A DNA stretch of 64,000 nucleotides from Prostheceraeus crozeri (lineage: Eukaryota > Platyhelminthes > Polycladida > Euryleptidae), in NCBI GenBank assembly GCA_907163375.1, contig CAJQUW010002215.1:1755730-1819729 (forward strand), given 5' to 3'. Position numbers and translations under genes: made by a program. Positions 21,930-36,658 of the stretch are shown piece after piece; within the stretch, counting starts at the first letter, position 1; each line of letters starts with the position of its first letter. The notes beneath the pieces are model-generated. The model was not told the origin of the DNA. It did no database searches and saw nothing but the letters and a program-made list of their open reading frames with translations.

Positions 21930-22436
21930 TGCCGGAGTTTGATATATTTTATGATCATCTAGTCTTTTTAATTCAGGCTATTATCATGCAACTTCTACCG
22001 GTAGTTGTTAGAATTTATGGCCAACGATTTTAGTTTTTTGGACTTGCTCCTGATACCTTACACTTCGTTAGGTCTGAGGGATGATATTCAATTGAGCGTG
22101 TCATTTGGAGGAGTAGCTATCATATATACGCACGCATATGTGCCGGTCATTCAGGAGCGCTCAGTTTGAATATCAAGAAAACTGAACTTCGTGTGATTTC
22201 CTTCATAGCAAAATTGATGTCATAATTTCCAATTTAAGGTGCATGAATTCGTGAATCTACTATGAAATATCAAAAAAGTGGACTGACAATGCTTACTATA
22301 CTACTTATATTCCAGGTCATTTTTTTGTTTTTCTGAGAGTGGTCACCCTGTCTGCAAGGTGTCGTTGAAGAAATACGCCAAAAAAAGTAGACCATATACC
22401 ATTGTGAAACGATGATGAAATCGTCCTCAATTAACA

Positions 22437-22508
22437 TAGAAATTGTAATCCAAGCTGCTGATATTTTATTACATTATGAAAATATCAGCAGCTTGTCTTG
22501 AATTTCTA
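22437..22508. ncRNA. pre-miRNA-like hairpin, or tiny foldback
   Basis: A 72-base imperfect hairpin. The upper stem pairs AAGCTGCTGATATTTT with AAAATATCAGCAGCTT perfectly over 16 bp around an 11-base loop. An internal loop follows, then a lower stem of TAGAAATT with AATTTCTA. Size, loop and bulge fit a metazoan miRNA precursor, but the mature sequence does not match a family I know, and foldback DNA elements can look the same. Confidence 0.35.
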
Positions 22509-23859
22509 TTTGGCTTAATTTCTATCTTGGTTGAAAACTATTGAATCATGTTGCTGAATTATGATATGAAATCGTCCTCCATCAATGGTCATCAGCCACA
22601 TGTATTTTTGTCCGAATATGAGAGAGCCATGGATATGTTTGAAGACTCTGGTTATTGTTTGATAGTTATACTTATCAAAGATTTGTTTTTGATAAAATAT
22701 TGAAATAATTGCTTTGTCTCTTTCTTTCTCTCTTACATGTATCTTACTCGTGAAATGATGATCGTTAGCGTAAGCGCACATCTACGAAAGTACATAGACC
22801 TGTGTATACGTTCATTAAAGCATATCCAAAACCGTGGCCCGAAAATTCTGAGCTGACGGACTACGAACACAGATTCTCCCAATCATTGCTGAGCATTACC
22901 ACGTAACTGTCATCATAGCTGTCACGAGTCACAGTTCTTTAAAAAAAATATTGGTCCTATGAAGCCTGAAGCGCAATTTCCTACCCAAACGGTAACACTA
23001 ATAATGTCAACTTTTTTTCTTGATAACTTGATGAGGATGCTGACATGCTCAGTAAATTGATGTGTAGCGGTTGACTTGCTTAAAAGTAATTTCAGCAGTT
23101 TCAACTTAGAAGATATTTTATCACTGCAAGTGAACTCTGGGAACATGCTATCCAAACGTGCCATTTACAGCACTGCTGAAAAGTCTGCAAGAGTTCCTCA
23201 TCGTTCATTTTCATTCGAAGAATTTGTGAAAGGTCCAGTAATTTTTGTTTTGGTCAATGAAGTTTTGTGTAAAAAATTGAGCAAAGCTGTTACAGTTGGA
23301 AGTTTGAGAGATGCCAAGCTCCGGTGATACCGGCTTGTGGATCCCGCATGAGCCTGTTAACTCGAAGTGCTGAATGAAATTAACTACAGTACGTCCTTTA
23401 GCAGTTCGATCGAATTTTTCTTGGAAATAGCAACAAGTCTCGCTCTTTTTGTCCGTTTTATAATACACGTTCTGCAATAGCCATTTATCTCAGCCATCTT
23501 CGACGCGGTTTAAGCACAGCTGACAAACAGACAAGGGTAACAATGACCGCGGAAGCTTATCAATATGTGCTCCGCAGACTGAAATATTCTATCAAAAACT
23601 GGATCCACTGATTGCATGTCAAAAGACTGTCAACTTACCACGTTAACTTACATTGCGAATGCATCGAGAGCTTGGTTACATTTGACTCGGTCTACGACCG
23701 ACGACTGACGCACATTGCGAATGCGTTGATTGTTCGGTTACTTTTGACTCACCCTGTGCTTCCTTTTTTTACTTCGGTGTTTTTGGAAAATTTAATTATT
23801 GATTACCATGACTGTGATGAGTTTTGCAGATATTTCTTATGTGTTTTGACTTCTTTCAG
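22509..23859. other. intron sequence, no gene recognised
   Basis: One open stretch at 23076-23327 on the + strand (including HRSFSFEEFVKGPVIFVLVN) has no known relative that I recognise and no splice context. The region ends in the acceptor TTCTTTCAG before the next PFKFB exon. Confidence 0.4.
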
Positions 23860-23933
23860 GAAATATTCTCAGTCGAATAGTGTATTATCTGATGAACATT
23901 CGCGTTCTTCACAGAGCAATTTATCTCACCCGT
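23860..23933 (+). CDS. PFKFB exon: up to catalytic Arg of RHG
   Basis: 74 bases. Two bases complete the Gly codon begun at 3549, then it reads NILSRIVYYLMN and IRVLHRAIYLTR. This matches the family segment SKIVYYLMNIHVQPRxIYLCR, with Thr in place of the usual Cys. The exon is short and lies in a different frame from the longest open frame nearby, so it is easily missed. It ends exactly after the Arg of RHG, before GTAAGT. Confidence 0.92.
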
Positions 23934-24001
23934 GTAAGTTAAGTATGCAATTATTGGAATAGCTTGTTTGTGTTTAATTTTTCATATTTATTGCTTAATA
24001 G

Positions 24002-24073
24002 CACGGAGAAAGCATGCTCAACCTTCAAGGTCGGATAGGAGGAGATGCTGACTTGTCGCCCAGAGGAAAACAG
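24002..24073 (+). CDS. PFKFB exon: catalytic His of the bisphosphatase
   Basis: 72 bases in phase 0. It begins HGESMLNLQGRIGGDADLSP and ends RGKQ before GTGAGA. The His is the residue phosphorylated during fructose 2,6-bisphosphate hydrolysis. It is separated from its RHG arginine by a 68-bp intron with consensus GTAAGT donor and TTGCTTAATAG acceptor. Confidence 0.95.
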
Positions 24074-24377
24074 GTGAGAGTCGGATTAACTTCTCATGAT
24101 AAAATTTCTTAAAGTAAGTAGGTAGTCTTATAATGTCCTGAAACGACTGCAAAGCAAGAAGCCAAAATATCCACTATTTGTTTTTTTGATGCTTATTTTC
24201 TCTTCTGCCTGATCACTACTTTTTAAAATGAATGTTCTTTCCTGTTTTGTTTTCTCCCACTACGTATTAACTTCCTTGCCTTCCTATTGTCGCAACACAT
24301 TTCGTTGGGTTGGAAAGACTCAGTGTATTCGATGTTAGAATATTTTTTGCAATAATTAACAATATGGATCCGGTAGA

Positions 24378-24840
24378 GTGCGACGTCATTCTGCAGTCAA
24401 TGATATCCGTCGTTGTCTAGTGTCGGCTGGAATCACTCGCATCATGGAGCCCGTGGGTCTTGACTACAATGATGGTCGCAGACCAGATGGTCTGACAGCT
24501 TTTCCTTACAGGAATGGCAAATCTTTGGTCTGGGACTTCACTTGCGTAGATGCGCACGCTAAGTCTCACCTTCAACTTCTCCTTAACACCAAGGTCCGCT
24601 GGAATTCCTGCTGAACGCTCAAATATACCGACTTATCTTAGCAGTATATTTTCAAACCCGTGGCTGTGGAGACCACGTGTGTTTTCGGCCCATCCACGAA
24701 AACTTTCTTATAAGAACTACCTCGGCGGGTTTCCGAGAATACTGGTATACGAGAACATTTCTTTCTCAATCAAAGAAACGGCATCGCCATCATTCGAAAA
24801 AATCTGGCTCAGTGTCTCCCTGGCCTCAATAGGCAGATGA
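24378..24840 (+). pseudogene. relic of a repeat-encoded PD-(D/E)XK-like protein
   Basis: The first part is open (24378-24614) and reads HSAVNDIRRCLVSAGI, then MEPVGLDYNDGRRPDGLTAF and GKSLVWDFTCVD. The RPDG...WDxT layout fits the core of PD-(D/E)XK nuclease folds. The same protein continues in another frame with KPVAVETTCVFGPS, then NGIAIIRKNLAQCL, interrupted by stops. I recall similar short unannotated proteins repeated in marine invertebrate genomes, likely part of a transposable element, but cannot name the family. It is dead in this copy. Confidence 0.5.
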
Positions 24841-25292
24841 ATAGCTTTTTTATGTTGTTTTATACTAGTATTTCATACTTTTTTTACATGTAAGATTTTC
24901 ATCCTCATGCCCTGTATTATTTTTTTATATCGTCATTTTGTTCAATTTGTTGGATCTGTTTTAAATACACATGTATCTATTGAAAAATGTGTGTTTCTTC
25001 CATCATCCGATGGACAGCAACAGATTGGTTTTAATATTGTCATACCTGATAATCTGAGGATAATGGAAGAAATATTTTGTTAATAGTTGCAAAAAATATT
25101 TTATCATCGAAAACACTGGTTCCTTCCAAACCAAAGGAATGTCAAGCTCTAACCAGAGCACTTTTTCAAGTCACAGCTAATGTCAAAGAGATTTGCAATA
25201 CTTTAAGCTCTGTCATCACTGGTCGTAACTTTTCATTATCAAGCATCTCATTAATGTTGAGTTTTCATGCTACTAAAATATGACATTTCTAG

Positions 25293-26199
<907 letters not shown>

Positions 26200-27250
26200 C
26201 GTCTTCATTCAACATTATCTTTTGTCCAGTGACTCTTTCAAACAGGTTTTAAGTCCATTTGAATCCAGGCATTCTTGTAACCGATCTAACTTGCAGATTA
26301 GAGACAGAAGACGTCATCAGTACCATGTCATGAGCGTAGAGAGCCTCAAACAAGACATACTTAGCATTTTTCACTACTACATCCACTTCGATCGCGAACA
26401 GCCAAGGGCTTAGAATGGAATCCTGGTGGACACCATTCCCACATCAAAACTCTTGGAATCACCGGCGTTCGTGTGGGCAAGTGTTCACACATTATATATA
26501 ATCTATATAACTTGCGCTTCCGGATTGCTGAGCGACTGCCATGTCACATCTCTCTGAATTCTGTCAAGCGCCATCTCTATCAAGCTGAAAAACAAAAGAA
26601 AACTTGTGAACACACTCTTCACTTGATTACTCGCTCAAGAATCCTCAGTGCATGATCGAGATGTTTGATGATCATGGGATCACCATTTCCTTCGTATAGA
26701 GGGACAAGAATGCTTGACTTCCAATTACATGACGTGTGCTCTTCAAGAAAGTTGAATGTACGGCACACACGTCGAGCATCTCGTAGGCTAGGTGTGATAG
26801 TTCAACACCGTACTGTGCTGATTTCATGGCTTCTTTCACTTCGTATTCACTGATCTGGATGATAAGGTCAGAGAAATAAATTATTTTGTTTATCTGCGTT
26901 TATCCCGCGCAAGTAGGAATTCATCTATATGGATAGGACCTTCGATCATGTCGTAATGGGACTTTCTGCTCCACTCATTCTCATTGTTCAACAGAGTGCT
27001 CACTGTTTATGAATTGCCTCCACTCTGCACCTCTCCAGTCTCCGTTGAGATGTTCCCATCAACGCTCCTGATACAGCGCATCATGTAGAAATTCTGTCTC
27101 TCCTTCACTATCTGTTTCATTGTCTTGAAAGTGACTTTCTTTGCATCCTCACATTCGATGCGATCCGCAAATTCTAGTCTCTTTCTTCCCTTCGAGTTAG
27201 AGATTGCTCATTAGTGGATCTTGCCTGTGCAGTCTGTGGTGTAGAATAAA
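26200..27250 (-). pseudogene. degraded LINE (reverse transcriptase region)
   Basis: On the minus strand near 26440-26300 the sequence reads GVHQDSILSPWLFAIEVDVV, then LFEALYAHDMVLMT. These match the LINE RT motifs GVxQGSxLSPLLFxxxxD and xxLYADDxVLM; the second catalytic-site Asp has become His here. The surrounding kilobase contains further worn RT-like text and many stops. Boundaries are approximate. It lies inside a PFKFB intron, antisense to the gene. Confidence 0.65.
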
Positions 27251-29235
<1,985 letters not shown>

Positions 29236-29764
29236 TGATGATCAATGAGTCACATCGTAGGTGTGTCTTTTGTAAGGTAATAGGCTGGTAATAGCAATCG
29301 GGGCAGTTCTACATCAAAAGAAAATAAATATGTTCGATAAAACAGGTTTTCAATCCTGTCAGATAGCTATCAGGATGCGTTTGTTGTATTCAATTTAACA
29401 AAGGCCATCTATAGGTGAAATACGGTTGCATTAAAGAAGCAAATCACGCATAGTAAAAAAATCATAGAAATAACAGTTACTACTAACCACTATGAAATTG
29501 AAGATCATACATAATCAATCTTAATGCTAATATATAATATGTAATATTAATTGCATTCTATGCAAGCACGAGCATGAGTAAAATCAGAATATATTTAAAA
29601 GTATTTAATGACTTGTGAGAAATGTGTTGGACAGACCAGTGTTTGCGATGCTTTCTTGTGTGATAACTAAGACTAAAAATCTGATCGTTCGGTTCTTACA
29701 GATGAGATGATTGCGTCAGACTAAAATTCATTGCTTTCATTGAGAGGAAAATGAAATCGATGGC

Positions 29765-29875
29765 GATGAGTGAAAAGACTTTGATACCTTCAAAGGACCC
29801 ATTTGGCGTTCCTTTCTGGTTAAATGAAGGGACAACTAAAACAGATGAAGAGATTTTGAGACCGTCTTATCACAA
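29765..29875 (+). repeat. dispersed repeat, copy A
   Basis: About 110 bp similar to 41840-41950. Shared pieces are TCAAAGGACC or TCCAAAGGACC, TTACATGAAG or TTAAATGAAG, and CAACTAAAACAGAT. Both copies read as a similar short peptide with PSKxP. The family is unknown to me. Confidence 0.5.
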
Positions 29876-30042
29876 TTCCGTCCAACAACAAGCTTCTGAT
29901 ATCATTTGAGATCACTTGCATTCTTTTTTGCACCAAGTGTGCACCAAGTGAAGTACATGAAGTTAAGAGCTCGCCTCCTCCATGGATTTGATTCCTTGGT
30001 CAGGCAAGCACAGTAAGGTAATCAGAGACGTCGGCTTGATAG

Positions 30043-30276
<234 letters not shown>

Positions 30277-30603
30277 TAAGTTTTTTCATTATGTTAGAAA
30301 GAACTTTCAACAATCCTACAGAAAGTTTAAAGTTGAATTTTGGTGAGTGTGAAGATCAATCATCTGAGATCGAGTTGCAATTAAAGTTTTGATTCCAATT
30401 TACTCAAGGGACTTGTCATTTCTTTCGCATTTTGCTTTGGCATCAGATTACCTTTCCTACCTACAACATACTTGCTTTTGTGTGAATCGACGATTTTTTG
30501 CTAATTCTTCGCGGTAGTAGAATATGATAACTATTATACTGGAGTAAGAAATAGCGAATATATTTAATCAAACATATCAAACATAATACTTAGTACCCAC
30601 ATG

Positions 30604-30611
30604 TATATATA

Positions 30612-30674
<63 letters not shown>
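30604..30674. repeat. (TA)n microsatellite
   Basis: About 70 bp of almost pure TA directly against the 3' end of the Penelope-like element at 30676-31900. A second shorter TA run lies at about 31763-31780. Confidence 0.95.
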
Positions 30675-30675
<1 letters not shown>

Positions 30676-30678
<3 letters not shown>

Positions 30679-31900
30679 AAAATTAATGTACCAAAGGCCG
30701 GATGGAGAAAACGACAGAATGCAAAAAATAAATCTCTAATACGTGCGATCCGGATTTCGGAGGATTTCTCACCTTCCTTCTCAAGCACATGAAATAAAAG
30801 TGAAATCAACCCTGAAGTACAAATTAGATGCAATTATTGAGCTTTGATTCAAACTTCAAAATAAAATGGTTTTCTTTCAGCTCTCTATCTTCCTTGCTGG
30901 AATGTGATGGTAGTTGGAAGATAGGAGCCGCCTCAAATTTCAGTTCAATATCTTTGCAGCATCTTGCAATGTGTTTGCTCATAGGAAGAGGAGCAATTGA
31001 AGGCTTATTTATGTGATATCGATGGAGAGTCAATCTTGTCTTAAACAGGTCTCCAGTCTGACCAACATAGATTTCGTTGCATCCTTTGCATCGTAAAATA
31101 TATATAACATTATTGGAGAAACAATTCATGTTCGCTTTTATTCTGAAGATATTGTTATTAATCATTATTTCTTTGCCAGTTATCAAATGAGGACAACATT
31201 TACAGCGTTTGTTTCCGCATTTTTCAATCCCTCTAACTTCACTGTGCTCATTTCGCAAAATTCTGATCAGTGATTTCGGCTGTCTGAATGACGGGAAGAC
31301 TTTATAATCCCTCAAGCTGGAAATTAATCCTAAACTACCAGAACATCGACTAATTACTTCCCGATATGTATTTGGGTTGTTTGGATTGTAAGTGGATATG
31401 AAAGGGAGCAACTTATTTTGTTCGTTATTTTTCGCTTTTGGGCTATAGGTTAGTGCTCTGTCAAAGGCTCCACTTATCAATTTCTTAGGATAGTTTAGCC
31501 GTAAAAGATTATCTTTCAATTCATTCAATCGTTTATCCCTGACAGATTTTTCGGTTACGATTCTGTGGATTCTGTAAGCCAGATTAAAAGGAACGTTCCG
31601 AATGATATGACGTGGATGATTAGAATTATATGGCACGTAACTTAAGCTATCTGTCTCTTTATGAAATATGTCTGTTTCGATTTTATTCATATTTTTATAA
31701 ATTTGAACATCTAAGAAATGTATTGAATCGCTACTCTTTTCCATCGTAAAATTTATATTAATTTATATATATATATATACGACAAAAAGTAACCCACGCA
31801 GAAGGCAAAAAGAAAAAGCACAATTTTGTAGCCCAAACCGGTTTCAGCTGTGTTCCAGGCTTCTCACGGGCAACTGAATTATATATCACCGGCTAATCGC
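30676..31900 (-). mobile_element. Penelope-like element (Neptune-type), 5'-truncated
   Basis: An open frame of 306 codons (31744 to 30824, minus) starts within the end of the reverse transcriptase (HFLDVQIYKN). It runs through a linker with a Cys cluster (CGNKRCKCCPHL, residues 176-187) and ends in a GIY-YIG endonuclease (VIYILRCKG at 213, then IYVGQTG and a conserved Arg near 237). The Cys cluster before GIY-YIG is typical of Neptune-type Penelope elements. Most of the RT is absent. Non-coding stretches beyond each end of the frame share TTTTTGC(A/C)TTCTG and TTTTTGTC followed by TA repeats, so they look like two terminal repeats in the same orientation. Confidence 0.85.
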
Positions 31901-32274
31901 GAAGCTCCCATAAATATACACCCAAAAACAGTTAAAGATATATTACCGTCTTTGTACACATCTGCATGTCATACGTATGTAGAAATCTAACTTGATTTTT
32001 CTAGCAACAACATTTTGTGGTATTAGCTGCTCATCAGCAATATAAGCTATAGTTGAAACATAAATAAAGATAGAGAAATATACTTCAATGTCTTGGACGA
32101 AAATGCCGCTCCTTATCCTGATAAAAATTATGGTTTCAAAATATTTAGAAGATCTTGAGTGATCTGATTGGTGAAAGATAAAGTTACAATGAGTAAATTG
32201 TGAATTTCAAAGTCACATGAGAATTAAAATTTGGACTTGACAAAAAGGGTAACCCATGATATTACTAGCATAAG

Positions 32275-32480
32275 CTAAAACATCCTCAAACATTATAAAT
32301 GTCTTCGGGGAGAGGCCCCTCGCTATCTGTCTTCCTGTCTCCAGCCTGTGTCTTCCAACCATTCCCGATGCCATCTCCGATCTGCCTACAACGACTAACT
32401 TTTCATTCCGACTTTCCGACTGAAAATAAATGGTCCTAGAGCTTTTCCTATGCCTGCAGCTCGCACATCGAATAAGCTTG
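32275..32480 (+). pseudogene. LINE 3' fragment, CR1/L2-like C-terminus
   Basis: A + strand frame reads LRGEAPRYLSSCLQPV, then RSAYND, a stop, LFIPTFRLKINGPRAFPM and PAARTSNKLE. The layout APxYLxxLLxP...RSA...LxxPxxRxKxxGxRAFxxxAxRxWN is the familiar end of CR1/L2-group ORF2 proteins. Only about 200 bp remain, with stops. Confidence 0.6.
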
Positions 32481-35400
32481 AATGATGCTCCGTCAATGGT
32501 CACGGACCATTCCTGACAGTTGCACTGTAGATAGTTTTAGTTATATTAATGTGTTTATAAAACTCAACTTGTGAAGTGCCCCTGAAGTCCGATTGGACAA
32601 TAATGTTATTTAAATCTGTCTCGTTCAGTAAATAAATAAATATAGTTCTTCTCGGTGAATATAGGTGATTTCTTCATGGTCATACAAAGGCTCATGATAA
32701 TACCCTGCGTGAAATATCAAAGGAAGAAAATCTGCATCTATCTTTTTCAATGTATATAATGGAGAAAGTTTATACTATAATAGGACGTTTGCGGAGAAGA
32801 TGAATGCTTCGTTTCATCAATCAGATCATAATGATAATTTCGCAAATAATCATGAATATCGAAGAAGCAAATAAACTTTCGATGACATTAATTTTAAGTT
32901 AGACCTTCTGCCTGTCTCCTACAATAGATGAATACGATGGATGTTGCGTTTTTCAATTATTTTAAATTAAAACCACTCGCAGAGGAATCCATCTATCTAC
33001 TGCTGAATATATATTTCACCTGTATTTGAATTTCATTTCTGTATTCATCAATATTTGCAGTTAAATCATTAAATGCAATTAGACATGCCGTAAATGGTTC
33101 TTGTTCAATGATGCAGAACAATGGGTAAACAAATAAAACGAATGTTTTAAATGTAAATGGGAGCTTACTACAGCACTGAAGTATGCAAGTTGATCGGTAT
33201 TCCCATTGAAAATTTTCCGAAGATTTTGATTTAAATTCAACTGATTTATATCGAGACTATGTTTTTGGGTACTTCCGCACTCACCACAACATTATTGGAC
33301 GCAGGCTAACTCTATGAGAAAGAAATTTTGCAAAATCTTCAAACGTTGCTATCATCATTTGGTCGAGATGCAATCGCAAAATTAGGAATTACTTGGACGT
33401 TGGAAAACCTGAATATATCTTTGATCTTCCACATCGTCTCTTGTCCTGAAAGTTCATCCCCACAGGGTGGTGGCCGGGCCCGGGAATCGCCCTTAGATAG
33501 CTCGGGAATTACATTTTGTGATTTTTTATCACTAAGTTCAATGATATAATAATTTCTTGATTTCAACTGCTATTAATATGACTACTATTAAACCCACTAT
33601 TTCTATAGAATTTCTTCGAATCTCAATTGATACAATCAAGTAAATATACATGTTTGCACAACATTTGGACGAAATATTCATGACTTCATAAATTTGTTTT
33701 GTTTCCATATGACTGTGTCAATGAAATCTGCGAGGCAATGGTTGTATCGTTGATGCGTCGTTTAGCGAAATCGCCAAAAGTTTTCCAGATAAGCACCGTT
33801 GTATCCTATAAAAACAATTTATAGCAATTCGCATAGTAGTCGTGTACATAATGGGGTTGACTGTAATTCGTACATGCAAGTCTAAAATCGCAATCAATCG
33901 ACAGGGGTCGGCAAAAAAATTCGCTTCAGTTTTTTGTGGTTCTTAACGTGCTTACATGAAATTTCGCAACAGACCCGTAGTATGGCAAATTATGCAGCCT
34001 CTAGATACTCGCTAGAAAGGTCATATCTAAATGATCATTTATCTTCACGTTATCAGTTTCATTAGCTGTTAGGTATATTACAAGTGCACAAATTTTTGAG
34101 CAGCAAAAATTCTAAGCAGGAATTGTTCAATTTAACACTACAGGCTACTTATGACCCTACATCCACACCAAGTTAAGGAAAGATCCAAAATCATACCACC
34201 AAAATTCTACCAACCTTGCCACTGACAGTAAAGTGCATCAGCGTTTTCGTTGGTATTTCAGTAAAAGTCAATGGCTTAGCTAAGTGATGAGTTCGAAAAC
34301 CTCACAGCAAATCATAACGAGAAGGCCACCCAAACCAATGGGGCTTATGTATAGACTACTGCTTCCAAATATAGGGATCGCTAGTATATGGAGCCATATG
34401 GAGCTTCTTCTAGTGGTAAAGATTTTGCTCTCTGCATTAGTACCGACTATGCCAGAAACGCTAAAAATAAATCAATGGATGCCGTTCTAGGTAACTAATC
34501 AAGGAATTTTTGCTAGCCTAACCATATGCATGGAAAAAGGCATCTGGCTGCATGGGTTTGACCGGTTAACAGCGATATACACAGATGTATTTCTTAGCTA
34601 AGTGTATCACATAACTATCGACGCTCAAGTAAAATATTTCAAGCGTGATGGATTGGCTGATAGCCTATCGAAAACTTGATGACAGTTAATTTACAAAGCT
34701 CATTGTTTTTGAAGTAATCAGAACCAAAACGTTTCTTGAATAAACTTAATTAGACCTACACATATAATCATGCATTTAGCCCGTTAGCTATTTTTTACCA
34801 AGCATAAATGATCAGGCCTTTATTCAGTGGCTTGTAGCCCGTGAGCTATTTATGAGATCTGAATGATTTTACAACGATAGAAGGGTTCATTTTTCGTACT
34901 TTCTAATGATCACAAAATCTTTAATTTTCATCAACTGATTGATGTAATTTATAACTTATTTCATGTAATTTTTGCTTTAAGTCATTTTTTCAGACTTAAA
35001 CTTTCAACCATGCAATTCTGAAGTAGCAAATTGCCTTTTTAGACGTGATATCTTCAGAGACTATGTGTTTTCAATTAATTGTGTCAACATTTTGCTAAAA
35101 ATTTATATTGGCATGTTCTGGATTTTGGTTCAATAAAAACAATTGAAGGAAATCGACGAAATGAACTATACAGCGCGAAGAAGAAACAAGTTGAATAATT
35201 TGATGAGGAGAAATGCAAAGTCATATTAAGTCAAATTAGACCAGATAAAGAAATGCAATGGTCCTATGGTAATGTCTCCAATACAAAGGTAGCATTACTG
35301 CGTTGCAGCGCCATCGCTATCCTTTTCAATAAGAAGGATCGAGACCTTGATTCTCCAGCATCATTGAGGCAGCATTTTTTGATATTCCAGTACCTGACTT

Positions 35401-36650
35401 TGCTAGAAACACATGACACAAATTTTGTGGCTGACAGTTACCATGAGCCCATTGTTTCTACGACAGCTGAAACAAAGAGGATAAGTTGAAATAATTCTGA
35501 CCTTCAAGGTCCCCGTCTAGTGTGACAGATATTTCTCGATAGCTTGGTGTTATCATGCTATTGTATTAACATATGAATTTTGATGTCACTTTTTTTTATC
35601 ATGGCATAAATGTGCTGCAGATCGAAATGTCGTGTTCCAATTTGCAATTTACTGCTTCAACTTAACATGTTTGAAAATTTAAGTCTGAAAAATCGGCTAA
35701 GTGCAGCTTTCTAGAATCTCATGAATCAGTCGATGAAGGAAATCAAGCATTTTTTAATCGTTGGAAAGTTCAAGAAATTAATTGAGTAGTTATCATATAC
35801 CATTCAGGAAAGGTATATACCACCGCTCACAAAATTCACAAATTTTGAAAAATGAGTACGGTTGAGTCAAATATCATTATTTATATAAATTCTTGCGTAT
35901 GTTGACCACCGTGGATGAAGAGAATCTGTATAATTGCCACTACTAGGCTGTGGTCTATTGAGCAATTTGCCTCCTAAGGATCTCATTCCCAGGATTAGCT
36001 CGTTTCCTATTCCCGATATTGTGTAGGCCTACTTCGCTAATGCTGATCTTCAATTTCATGTCATATTTGCAAATCATGCAAATCATGCAAGTCATGCTTG
36101 CAAATACTGTTCGCTTTCGCAAATGAAAAACTGAAATTTAAGCCACGACCTTTATTCAAAAGGCCCCATCAATGAATTATTGAAAACGTAACGTTGACAA
36201 TTTTATTGAAGTTTGAAGAGCCTGTATCTATTGTGGATGGATTTCCGGTAGTTTCATCTTCGACAGTTTGTCTTACTTTAGACGGAATACAGCTATATTG
36301 CAAATTTCTCAATCCCGGCATTTTGACCCTCCAATCACAGGATTGTCAGTACCGGGATTAGACCCCATCCCGGGATTGGAATCCCTATTTATGACATGAT
36401 CAGCTATGATATGATCATGAACAATTTTTCTAATCACTGATTACTTCATTTAATTAGGCACACCACACTGTTTCCTAAATCAAGCAAGTGTCTCGGCTTA
36501 GCAAGTGAATAAGTTCAGTAATCAATTACATGAGCTTAAGCAGCTTACGGTTAAATTTGATGAGAATAAGCAAGAGATAAAAGAGCTTTTCGGGTTGTGC
36601 AACGATGTAGGAAACGGACTGTATGGTGCTGATTGTGCAAAAAATGGAAT
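32481..36650. other. intron or intergenic sequence, no gene recognised
   Basis: Over 4 kb of A/T-rich DNA. A GC-richer patch near 33465-33490 (GGCCGGGCCCGGG) stands out but has no context. Short open stretches at 34284-34490 and 35253-35489 show no family resemblance. One TAGGCCTA falls near 36023. Confidence 0.4.
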
Positions 36651-36658
36651 GTCTGGAA

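Noticed and set aside
23612-23962. 116-codon + strand open frame over exon 23860-23933
   Set aside because: The PFKFB protein is read in another frame of the same bases. The long frame has no recognisable protein.
31990-32090. Hammerhead-like text near CATCAGC...GTTGAAAC
   Set aside because: Core bases are missing or out of order, and it is weaker than the motifs at 40748 and 57800.
33465-33495. GC-rich GGCCGGGCCCGGG patch as a CpG island or hAT end
   Set aside because: Too short for an island, and no inverted partner or target duplication was found.
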